Assembly: GCA_958295835.1 (NCBI GenBank) | Contig: OY282378.1 | Span: forward strand, 1,009,001 to 1,073,000 | Length of the DNA stretch: 64,000 nt | Direction: 5' to 3' | Source: an uncultured Gammaproteobacteria bacterium | GTDB taxonomy: Bacteria > Pseudomonadota > Gammaproteobacteria > HK1 | Part shown: in pieces, positions 1 through 7,309 of the stretch | Layout: each line of letters opens with the position of its first letter | Numbering within the stretch: position 1 is the first letter of the stretch | Made by a program: the position numbers and the translations under genes | The notes under the pieces: generated by a model | Databases searched by the model: none | Told to the model about the DNA's origin: nothing | What the model saw: the letters and a program-made list of their open reading frames with translations, nothing else

Positions 1-627
1 GGTATCGTGGAGCTTGGAGCCCTTGACGTTTCCCTGATCATCCATCGAGGCTTCCATTGCACGTAGAAGCAGATCAGCAGGAGAAAGCCCGTTGGCAAAT
101 TCTATTGGAGATTCGTCGTTGATCGTGATGGATGTGGATTTTTCGGTTGGTCGTTGAGCGGCAGACTCGTCATCCTTCGAAGGGCTCGACGTGTCCGCGT
201 CCAGTGCGATGAATCGATCACAACTGTTTATCAGAACGTCAGACGTGCTTGCCTTCCTGCCCGATACGATGACCATCTTGCCGGAAGACCGCAGCCTGTT
301 TACCAACGGAAAGAAATCGCTGTCTGACGACACGATGACAAACGTGTCAATGGTAGCGGGGGATTGGTGTAACAGGTCCATGGCGTCGATCGACAGCTTG
401 ATGTCACTGGAATTCTTGCCCGAAGAGGAGTGTTTCTGATGGATCAAAGAGAATCCGAGTTGAAGTAGCTGATCTTGCTCCTTGGGCTGCTGCACCGACC
501 AATCACCATAAGCCCGTTTTTCGACGATGCTTCCGATCCCGGATATCAGATCCAGCAGGACTCGTATGGCGTCTCTTCCACTGACGTTCTCATAGTCCAG
601 AAGTACCGCGACGTTCGATTTATCCAT
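1..627 (-). CDS. NYN-domain (PIN-like nuclease) protein with probable OST-HTH/LOTUS C-terminus, partial
   Basis: The minus strand is open without a stop from an ATG at 627 to the window edge, giving 209 residues with the C-terminus missing. The N-terminus reads VAVLLDYENV, and an internal SSDSDFFPLV motif follows about 100 residues later. Both are acidic signatures of the NYN/LabA-like branch of the PIN nuclease fold (DUF88), which is typically an RNase. The last visible stretch, LSPADLLLRAMEASMDDQG, resembles the start of an OST-HTH/LOTUS module, a common C-terminal partner. The start lies 2 bases after the stop of the truncated ATPase reading frame, so the two may be co-transcribed. GC is lower than in the metabolic genes. 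Target unknown. Confidence 0.8.
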   Translation of the reverse strand, partial: MDKSNVAVLLDYENVSGRDAIRVLLDLISGIGSIVEKRAYGDWSVQQPKEQDQLLQLGFSLIHQKHSSSGKNSSDIKLSIDAMDLLHQSPATIDTFVIVSSDSDFFPLVNRLRSSGKMVIVSGRKASTSDVLINSCDRFIALDADTSSPSKDDESAAQRPTEKSTSITINDESPIEFANGLSPADLLLRAMEASMDDQGNVKGSKLHDT

Positions 628-629
628 GA

Positions 630-1046
630 TCACCCTCGACCGCGCCCCGCCTCGACCCGGTAGGAATCGCTCGAACCGCCTTCCGGCCTCGCGAGGACGC
701 ACTCTTCTCCGCGGATCACATAGCCGCCCCTTGGTCGCGCCCCGATCTCCAAGGCAAAATGACCCTTGACACCCGAAACCCGGAAGTCGAAGCAGATACC
801 GAAGTCCTGTCCACCACCCGCCTCCGAGCGATGTAGCACCTCCCCGATTCCGCCCCGCTCGCTCAAGGCATCGCCGAGAGACGACCGCAGGGCGTCGGTG
901 ACGAAGCGGAGCGCATCGAGAAAATTGCTCTTGCCCGACCCGTTCGGACCGACAAGGAACGAGAGCGGTGCCGGCGAGACGTCGCACGCGGCGATGCTCT
1001 TGTAGTTGCGCAGCGTCGTGATGCGGGTCAGCAGCCGGCGGTCCAT
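630..1046 (-). pseudogene. AAA ATPase, N-terminal fragment (copy A)
   Basis: The reading frame from ATG 1046 encodes RecF/SMC-like AAA ATPase N-terminal sequence: RNYKSIAACDV, then Walker A GPNGSGKSN, then FLDALRFVTDAL. It stops after about 138 residues, just before the NYN start, so the rest of the ATPase (Walker B and the remainder) is absent. Family members of this kind are normally several hundred residues long. A second, more damaged copy lies at 4375-4571. By comparison with that copy, the ancestral ATG probably lay about 15 bases upstream and reads ACG here. Likely a non-functional leftover of rearrangement. Confidence 0.7.
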
Positions 1047-1200
1047 GATCCGGTCCGTGATCCTCTGTGCGACGATTCCGCTGGACCCGATTCCGGGCCG
1101 CTCCGCCGAAGTGCCCGTCTGGCGGGGTTGCCCGATGATTCTACGCGCGAATCGCCGGATCTGGCGCAATTCAAATCGATCAAGGCCCGAAGGGTTCCGG

Positions 1201-1260
1201 TCAGATATCCGGGATACACTTGTAGTGCCGGATGTTTGCGGTCATGAGCGTGACGCCGGT
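1201..1260 (-). pseudogene. VapC-type PIN toxin, C-terminal remnant
   Basis: Twenty codons on the minus strand read TGVTLMTANIRHYKCIPDI followed by TGA. This matches the usual C-terminal end of VapC PIN-domain toxins (a 'TANxRHY...IP' strand). No upstream PIN domain or antitoxin is visible, so it is a stub. Confidence 0.5.
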
Positions 1261-1337
1261 ACGACTTGACGCTACGCATCGGATCGATGATGGTGGAGCC
1301 GATCGGAATCGCCGCCGTTCTGATGAAGCTGTCGTGA
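1260..1337 (+). pseudogene. DUF1640-like protein, 3' remnant
   Basis: This 78-bp stretch encodes YDLTLRIGSMMVEPIGIAA and then stops. It parallels the membrane-anchor end of the intact small gene that starts 24 bases downstream (DLTLRLGSMMVVAIGIVAV). It looks like the tail of a decayed tandem paralogue; the 5' part is missing. Confidence 0.5.
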
Positions 1338-1361
1338 GTCGAGAGCAACAGGGGGACACGC

Positions 1362-1601
1362 ATGAGCGCGCTCTTGTTCGATACCCACGCCTTCGTGAAA
1401 GAGTTGACCGAAGCCGGCATGCCGGAGGCGCAGGCCGAGGTGCTGGCGCGTTCGCAGGCGACGTTGATCGATGAGAAACTGGCGACGAAGCGAGATCTGA
1501 AAGAGCTGGAGTTACGGTTGAAACACGACCTGACGCTACGCCTTGGCTCGATGATGGTGGTGGCGATCGGGATAGTCGCCGTGTTGGTGAGGCTGCTGTA
1601 G
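1362..1601 (+). CDS. DUF1640/CCDC90-like small coiled-coil membrane protein
   Basis: A 79-residue protein starting at ATG after an AGGGGGA ribosome-binding site. It has an N-terminal segment (FDTHAFVKELTEAGMPEAQA), a charged coiled-coil middle (ATKRDLKELELRLKHDL), and one C-terminal transmembrane helix (GSMMVVAIGIVAVLVRLL). This layout matches the short bacterial DUF1640 proteins common in proteobacterial accessory regions, often in several copies. A decayed copy sits immediately upstream. Biochemical function in bacteria is not established. The charged coil and C-terminal tail anchor suggest an oligomeric inner-membrane protein. Confidence 0.75.
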   Translation: MSALLFDTHAFVKELTEAGMPEAQAEVLARSQATLIDEKLATKRDLKELELRLKHDLTLRLGSMMVVAIGIVAVLVRLL

Positions 1602-1741
1602 CCGGAGCCGAACCTTCCTTTCGCCGAAGGGGTTCGTCGAATTCGATGCGAACGGCAGTGCCAGCTTCGGGCAGGATCAAGTTTCGGACCAGACACCGGC
1701 AACTGAATCATCTCAAACGAACACCAAGAAATCGCGTGGTA

Positions 1742-2470
1742 TTATAGATGTTTCTCACATACTTTTTCAAGGGGGCAATTAGAGTAAGCAGGTTCATGGG
1801 GATAGCAAAATTTTTGACCAATATTCCATACCGCCCAATCAAAATCTGCCGGTGATGCCAGCTTCAGATTGTCGACATTCGCAACTACCGATGCAGCAGT
1901 CTCTTTTTCGGCAAGCCCGAGTCTGAACAGGACCCTCTGCAGGTGAGTATCTGGTTTTACCGACATATATTTCTTGCTCTTTTTCCCACCTGCGATTCCA
2001 TAATCTCTAACCAGAATAAATTGGGCCATCTTGGCGAGAGCGTCGCCTATTCCCTCAAATTCCTTGAATCTATTATAGATTTCATCGACATGTTCCGCAT
2101 CAACGTTATTCCATACATTTCTGACGTCAGATTCATACTCACCGACGGTCTTCTTTGCAGCCGATTTAAGGTTCTTGGGAAAAGTATTGACTGTCACGTT
2201 GAGCGCAAAATGATTTCCATAATAACCTTCTCTACATATTTTCTTGATAGTAGAAAGATGAGTAACCGAGATCTCTTTCCAAAAATCACCAATATCATAA
2301 AAATAGTTTTCCACCATATATTGTCCGGCCTCCCAAGCTCTTTCTGTTCCCTGCTTCCGATCAAGCATCATACCGACAAAAAATGCATTCGCCTTCTTTT
2401 CTGTGAATCTTCTTCTTCTACATGACCATTTTATCGAATTCTTTCGATAGTACGACATAATTGCTCTCAT
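1742..2470 (-). CDS. HhH-GPD superfamily DNA glycosylase-like protein (endonuclease III-related)
   Basis: A 242-residue protein with start ATG 2470 preceded by AAGGA. A helix-hairpin-helix-like segment (KEFEGIGDALAKMAQ) is followed by VKPDTHLQRVLFRLGL, which corresponds to the conserved Asp-containing 'vDTHv.Rv..RLGL' helix of endonuclease III relatives. The C-terminus has Cys residues spaced C-x9-C-x5-C, where EndoIII has C-x6-C-x2-C-x5-C; the second ligand position is Tyr, so the iron-sulfur cluster may be altered or lost. The usual catalytic Lys of the bifunctional enzymes is not obvious. The gene is clearly AT-rich against its surroundings, suggesting recent acquisition. Substrate lesion unknown; a defence or base-modification role is only inference from the neighbourhood. 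Confidence 0.7.
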   Translation of the reverse strand: MRAIMSYYRKNSIKWSCRRRRFTEKKANAFFVGMMLDRKQGTERAWEAGQYMVENYFYDIGDFWKEISVTHLSTIKKICREGYYGNHFALNVTVNTFPKNLKSAAKKTVGEYESDVRNVWNNVDAEHVDEIYNRFKEFEGIGDALAKMAQFILVRDYGIAGGKKSKKYMSVKPDTHLQRVLFRLGLAEKETAASVVANVDNLKLASPADFDWAVWNIGQKFCYPHEPAYSNCPLEKVCEKHL

Positions 2471-2573
2471 TTGATCCTTGCGGTCAAATTTCCATGTCTT
2501 TTATTTCCCATTTGAGTGCTCTCCTGAATGAATTCGTCTATAAGTTTGTCCCGAAGAATCCGCGCTCAGGCGG

Positions 2574-4374
2574 CAACCCGCCTCTACTCCAGCACCTCCG
2601 CCGCCGCGGCCGGGATGTGGGCGCCCGGGCCGTAGATGGCCGCCACCCCGGCGCGGCGCAGCATCGCGTGGTCCTGCGAGGGGATGACCCCGCCGCAGAC
2701 GACGGCGATGTCGACCGCATCCTGCGCGCGTAGCGCCTCGACCAGGGCGGGAACCAGGGTCTTGTGTCCCGCCGCCTGCGACGACACCCCCACCACGTGC
2801 ACGTCGTTCTCGATCGCTTGGCGTGCCGCCTCCTCCGGGGTCTGGAACAGCGGACCCACGTCCACGTCGAAGCCCAGGTCCGCGAACGCGGTGGCGATGA
2901 TCCGGGCGCCGCGGTCGTGTCCGTCCTGCCCGAGCTTGACCACCAGCATCCGCGGGCGGCGCCCTTCCTCGCGCGCGAACGCTTCCACGTCGGCGCGGAT
3001 GCGCGCGAACCCTTCGTCGCCCTCCCAAGCCGCGCCGTAGACCCCGGTGATCGACGGGGTGACCGCCCGGTGGCGGGTCCATACCCGCTCCAGCGCGTCG
3101 GAGATCTCCCCCACCGTCGCCCGCGCCCGCGCGGCCTCCATCGCGTGCCCGAGCAAATTGCCCTCGCCGCTCTGCGCGCACGCTTCGAGCGCGGCCAGCG
3201 CGCTCCGCCACGGTGCCGGCGCACGCGCCGCACGCACCCGGCCGAGCCGCGCGACCTGCGCCTCGCGCACCGCACTGTTGTCGATGTCGAGGATCTCGAC
3301 GTCGTCCGCGCCCTCCGGCGCATACCGGTTCACCCCGACGATCACGTCCTCGCCGCGGTCCACCCGGGCTTGGCGCCGCGCCGCGGCCTCCTCGATGCGC
3401 AGCTTCGGCATCCCCGCCGCCACCGCCTTCGTCATGCCCCCCAGCGCCTCGACCTCCCCGATGAGGGCGCGCGCAGCCGCGGCCAGGCTCGCGGTCAGGG
3501 ACTCCACGTAGTACGAGCCCGCCAGCGGGTCCACCACCCGGGTGATCCCCGCCTCCTCGCGCAGGATGAGCTGGGTGTTGCGCGCGATGCGCGCCGACGC
3601 CTCGGTGGGCAGGGCCAGCGCCTCGTCGAACGCATTGGTGTGCAGCGACTGCGTGCCCCCCAGGGTGGCGGCCAGCGCCTCCACCGCGGTACGCACCACG
3701 TTGTTGTACGGGTCCTGGCTGGTCAGGCTCACCCCCGAGGTCTGGCAGTGGGTGCGCAGCATCAGCGAGCGGGGGTCCGAGGGCTTGAACAGCGCCCCCA
3801 CCAGCTCCGCCCACAGCAGCCGCGCCGCGCGCAGCTTCGCGACCTCCATGAAGAAGTTCATGCCGATGCCGAAGAAGAACGACAGCCGCGGCGCGAAGGC
3901 GTCTACGTCCAGCCCGCCCCGCAACGCGGCGCGCACGTACTCGATGCCGTCGGCCAGCGTGAAGGCCCAGCTCCTGCACCGCCGTCGCCCCCGCCTCCTG
4001 CATGTGGTAGCCGGAGATCGAGATGGGGTTGAAGCGCGGCATCTCGCGCGCGGTATACGCGATGATGTCGGCGACGATGCGCATCGACGGCTCGGGCGGG
4101 TAGATGTAGGTGTTGCGGACCATGAACTCCTTGAGGATGTCGTTCTGGACGGTGCCCGCGAGCGCCCCCGGCGCCACCCCCTGCTCCTCCGCCGCGACGA
4201 CGTACATGGCCATCACCGGCAGCACCGCCCCGTTCATGGTCATCGACACCGACATCCGGTCGAGCGGGATGCCCTCGAACAGGATCTTCATGTCCTCCAC
4301 GGAGTCGATGGCCACGCCCGCCTTGCCGACGTCGCCGGTGACCCTCGGATGGTCGGAGTCGTAGCCGCGGTGGG
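2574..4374. repeat. 1.8-kb direct repeat, copy 1 (methylmalonyl-CoA mutase pseudocopy)
   Basis: This stretch aligns almost base for base with 9178-10986 in the same orientation, at an offset of 6613 bases that becomes 6612 after the frameshift. It carries a short deletion near its left end and a one-base insertion. The right junction, at about 4374/4375, passes directly into ATPase fragment B. Confidence 0.9.
2584..4374 (-). pseudogene. mutA: Methylmalonyl-CoA mutase large subunit, truncated and frameshifted copy
   Basis: This is a near-identical second copy of the intact mutase at 9170-11323, but it is dead. About 120 N-terminal codons are missing, and the homology stops within the [10 protein letters not shown] region where it is fused to ATPase fragment B. 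One extra C near 3966 shifts the frame relative to the intact copy. A short deletion at the 3' end creates a TAG directly after AAAAEVLE. The B12-binding motif GQDGHDRG survives in the downstream frame. Identity with the intact copy outside these lesions is very high, so the duplication is recent or is kept alike by gene conversion. Confidence 0.88.
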
Positions 4375-4571
4375 ATTCCGCCACGCTCGCTCAAGGCATC
4401 GCCGATCGACGACCGCAGGGCGTCTGCGACGAAGCGGAGCGCGTCGAGGAAATTGTCGTTCGGACCGACGAGGAACGAGAGCTGCGCCGACGGGACATCG
4501 CACGCGGCGATGCCCTTGTAGTTGCGCAGCACGACGCGGGTCAGCAGTCGGCGATCGATTGTCCGGTTCAT
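4375..4571 (-). pseudogene. AAA ATPase, N-terminal fragment (copy B) with broken Walker A
   Basis: The ATG at 4571 overlaps the TGA of the upstream nuclease-like/HEAT gene (ATGA), so an ATPase was once translationally coupled to it. It reads RRLLTRVVLRNYKGIAACDV, then GPNDNFLDALRF. Compared with copy A (GPNGSGKSNFLDAL), the phosphate-binding GSGK core is deleted. The frame then passes into mutase pseudogene DNA after about 65 codons. It cannot encode a working ATPase. Confidence 0.75.
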
Positions 4572-6127
4572 GACCCTCTGCCTGAAGACTCCGGCGGCTG
4601 GCTCCGAACCGCTCTGCCGAACGAGAGGTCCTGTTTCAACAAGAACGCGATGCCGGTGGTAGCGACCTCGGATGTGAGCCAGTGAGCGCCCCGGCCGGTG
4701 AGCAGCATCGGCGCCACCCGGTCCAGCAAGGGAGAATTCCGAAGGTATGCCCGAACCAGATCCGGCGGCAAACGGCCGAGTGTTGCGAAGATCCAGTCCG
4801 GCACCGGCCGAGCGGTACCGGCTGTATCGACGAGAGCACGCAGGACCTCCTGTGAACTGATGATACGCAACGCCTCGGATGCCGCCGGGGCACGGCATGG
4901 TCTACCGGCAAGAAGATCCCGCACAAGGTGATCAATGACGGGGCGCGGCGTATCGACATCGAACGCAGCGATGGCGTGGAGAGCGACGCTCCCATCGGGG
5001 TCGTCGATAAAGGCCAGAAGGTCCTCATAGGACTTGAGCCCGGCTTTGCCGAGACCCCAAACCGCTGCCTGTCGAAGTTCGTCGCCGTCGAAACGCGGGT
5101 GCGTCGCGATGCAATTGAGTTGCTCTCTGGTGAACTCTCTGGTGAACTCTCTGGTGAAGGGACTACGACCGAGCTCAGTCAGGATGAATACGGCTTCCAT
5201 ACGTAGTTTCGGCCTCTCGTCATTGTCCCAGACGAAACGGCAGATTTTATTCTGGCCGAGTTCCGAGCCGAGGGCGGCGGCGGAGCCGGCTGCTTCGAGA
5301 GCGATTCGTTCTTCGACCTCCCGTCCAATGCAATCTTCAAGCGCCGGTATGACTTGGCTGCGAGCATCGTCCCGGAAAGGCAGCGCTTTCGCGGCGGCGT
5401 AGCGATCGATCGCGTTGGGTGCTCGAAGATGGTCGAGCGGCGCATAGCGATGCGGCAGACAGACGGACAAATCGGCAAGCGCCGGGGGCGTACCGGCGAG
5501 GAAGGTGGTCTTGGCCGAAAAGCGGTCTCTGGGAGAGACATAGACGGTTTTGCCGTGCAGGCGATAGGTTTGCCGACGAGTCGGTCGCTCGGCGTCGGCT
5601 TCCATCTGAACGCTCAACTTGTCGGCAGTGACTTGAAGAACCGTTCCGTCGCGGGAAGGGACGATGGCGGGCCAAGTCCGGTCTCGCTCCGCGCCTTCAG
5701 AGGCGGATTTCGGGGGACCGAGCTTCGAGCGGGCAGCAGACCCGCGTAGCGCGCTGACAGTGAAATAGACGGCCTCATCGGCAGGTTGCGGACCGCCACC
5801 GGTATCGAAGCACGCGATGAAGGCGACGATGTCCTCATCGCGCAGACCGGCATCCCAGATTCGCTCCGGATTGGCGGGAGCATCACTCATTCGTATGCTG
5901 AGATCGGTCTTGGCGCGAACCTCGACGCGCATGCCGGTCTTCACGCAAAGCAGATCGGGAAGGCGCAGGCGCTTGACCTTGGTCGCCCAGATCTTGTTGG
6001 TACCGCAGTATCGTTCCAGCTCGATCGGCTCAAACCCACGGGAGCGGAGAAGGGCGATCGTCCGATGGACACCGGCCGCACCCATGCTCAGGAACCGCAG
6101 AAAGCTGTTATCGGTCTTGAAGCTCAT
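4568..6127 (-). CDS. PD-(D/E)XK-nuclease-like N-terminus plus HEAT-repeat protein
   Basis: A 519-residue protein. The N-terminal 80 residues (MGAAGVHRTIALLRSRGFE, then LPDLL, then VEVRAK) resemble the core of a PD-(D/E)XK endonuclease, with Asp58 and Glu69 in place. The canonical ExK lysine reads Arg71, with a Lys two residues on, so activity is uncertain. Residues from about 240 onward form alpha-helical, Ala/Leu-rich HEAT-like repeats (LRQAAVWGLGKAGLKSYEDL and similar), usually a protein- or nucleic-acid-binding solenoid. It lies between an XRE regulator (20-bp overlap upstream) and a broken ATPase (4-bp overlap downstream), forming one operon. The gene order suggests a defence-type module, which is inference. 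No close named family recognised. Confidence 0.6.
   Translation of the reverse strand: MSFKTDNSFLRFLSMGAAGVHRTIALLRSRGFEPIELERYCGTNKIWATKVKRLRLPDLLCVKTGMRVEVRAKTDLSIRMSDAPANPERIWDAGLRDEDIVAFIACFDTGGGPQPADEAVYFTVSALRGSAARSKLGPPKSASEGAERDRTWPAIVPSRDGTVLQVTADKLSVQMEADAERPTRRQTYRLHGKTVYVSPRDRFSAKTTFLAGTPPALADLSVCLPHRYAPLDHLRAPNAIDRYAAAKALPFRDDARSQVIPALEDCIGREVEERIALEAAGSAAALGSELGQNKICRFVWDNDERPKLRMEAVFILTELGRSPFTREFTREFTREQLNCIATHPRFDGDELRQAAVWGLGKAGLKSYEDLLAFIDDPDGSVALHAIAAFDVDTPRPVIDHLVRDLLAGRPCRAPAASEALRIISSQEVLRALVDTAGTARPVPDWIFATLGRLPPDLVRAYLRNSPLLDRVAPMLLTGRGAHWLTSEVATTGIAFLLKQDLSFGRAVRSQPPESSGRGS
5123..5158. repeat. Three perfect 12-bp tandem units inside the HEAT region
   Basis: The unit CTCTCTGGTGAA occurs three times head to tail. 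On the coding (minus) strand it gives an in-frame FTRE repeated three times (FTREFTREFTREQ). Because 12 is a multiple of 3, copy-number change would alter protein length without breaking the frame. Confidence 0.9.
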
Positions 6128-6353
6128 TAGCGGCTCCGGTCGTGATCGGCTTCAGCAGCTCTTCGGGAGCTGCTCCAACGGCTGCCGCCAGCCGGAAGAT
6201 GTTCCCCAGTGAGACATTGCGCTGTGCGCGTTCGATGGAGCTGACATAGGTGCGATGCAGCCCGGCACGATCGGCCAGTTCCTCCTGGGAGAAGCCGGCG
6301 GAGACCCGCAATCGCTTCAGATTGGAGGCCAGGATGTCTTTTGGCGTAGGAAT
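6108..6353 (-). CDS. XRE-family helix-turn-helix transcriptional regulator
   Basis: A small Cro/C1-type DNA-binding protein. The segment GFSQEELADRAGLHRTYVSSI is a textbook helix-turn-helix, followed by the IERAQRNVSLGNIFRLAAAV dimerisation-side helices. No ATG is available. A TTG at 6311 would cut off helix 1, whereas an in-frame ATT at 6353 restores it (KDILASNLKRLRVSAG) and has CAGGAG six bases upstream, so ATT initiation is preferred but unproven; length is then about 81 residues. Its stop overlaps the start of the nuclease-like/HEAT gene, pointing to autoregulation of that operon. The region upstream is an ISAs1 remnant, so the original promoter may be altered. Confidence 0.75.
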   Translation of the reverse strand: MPTPKDILASNLKRLRVSAGFSQEELADRAGLHRTYVSSIERAQRNVSLGNIFRLAAAVGAAPEELLKPITTGAANELQDR

Positions 6354-6395
6354 GGGGGGCTCCTGATTCGCTAGGGCAATCGCTTTTGAGTCCTC

Positions 6396-6986
6396 TCACA
6401 TCCGCCGCCGGGTGGCCCGGATCATGTCGAGGAGGAAGTCGTAGCTCCAGGAGGCGTGGAGGAACTTCGACCGCATGGACACTTTGCTGTGGTGCATGCG
6501 GGCGATGTTCAGCGCCAGCCGGCGCATCCCCGCGAGGCAGTGGGCGCCGTTGCCCCTCCGCTTCCGCGGAGGCAGGCTCCGCGGTTGCGCGCTTGATCCT
6601 CGTCCACCGCCACCACATCGCCCAGCGCGTCCCCCCAATCCTGCGCCATACGCAGCAACGCCGTGCTCAACCCCGACGGAGCCAGCGCCCTGAACAGGCC
6701 TGCCCTCGCGGAAGCGGGGGTCCGAGAATGCATCGTGGCTCGGAATGCCATGCTTGAGCTTCATGAACTCCCGCAGCCTCGGCTCTCAAGTGCGCCCGAA
6801 CGCCGCCATGTCCACGCATGTCCGCCCGCCGGGCAGCATCGACAGAAGACCGATCATCAACATCTCGTGCAGATCGTGGCACGGGGCGTTGCAGCGCCGT
6901 GGATCCTCAACTCCTTGAAAAAACTTACAAAATCCCTCATCCCGACTCTCCCCCGTTGATCGTGGATCCAAGCTTGACGGGTTCAT
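6396..6986 (-). mobile_element. ISAs1-family transposase remnant
   Basis: Fragments in several frames match ISAs1-type transposases in order. The N-terminal part reads DPRRCNAPCHDLHEMLMIG and then GGRTCVDMAAFGR. Next comes LKHGIPSHDAFSDP in another frame, then MAQDWGDALGDVVAVD. The C-terminal part reads MRRLALNIARMHHSKVSM, then RSKFLHASWSYDFLLDM, before a stop. The catalytic core is largely deleted and frameshifted, so it is inactive. Terminal inverted repeats were not identified. It sits between the XRE operon and the methyltransferase, which are divergent. Confidence 0.75.
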
Positions 6987-7150
6987 GTCCTCATGGGTAT
7001 CTGCAAAATTCCCAAGTGATTGCCCTACCTGATTCGTGGTGGTGATTCTGTAGCGGTTGAACCAAAATAGAATTGAGGTAGACTCTGCGTCTACAGACTA
7101 TGCGTTACCCATCTGGATAGATCCGGAATCCATGAAATCAGATCTCTCGC

Positions 7151-7309
7151 GCCTCCCCGACACGATTACGGTTCCCAGAACCGACCCGATCTACAATTGT
7201 CACGCCTCCCCGACACGATTACGGTTCCCAGAACCGACCCGATCTACAATTGTCACGCCTCCCCGACACGATTACGGTTCCCAGAACCGACCCGATCTAC
7301 AATTGTCAC
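7151..7309. repeat. Three perfect 53-bp tandem repeats at the 5' end of the methyltransferase gene
   Basis: The 53-bp unit beginning GCCTCCCCGACACG starts at 7151, 7204 and 7257, and a fourth partial unit begins at 7310. The first copy encodes RLPDTITVPRTDPIYNCHA in frame with ATG 7132. Since 53 is not a multiple of 3, each added copy shifts the frame, and the natural start is in frame with the methyltransferase body only for 1, 4, 7 and so on copies. With three copies present the gene is out of frame from ATG 7132. There are no spacers, so it is not a CRISPR array. Confidence 0.95.

Noticed and set aside
191..663. Two short plus-strand frames at the left edge
   Set aside because: They are antisense to the NYN-domain frame, which has clear conserved motifs.
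2501..4384. A 627-codon frame across the mutase pseudocopy as a real protein
   Set aside because: It begins as mutase, but after the one-base insertion near 3966 it reads the wrong frame and becomes Gly/Arg-rich nonsense.
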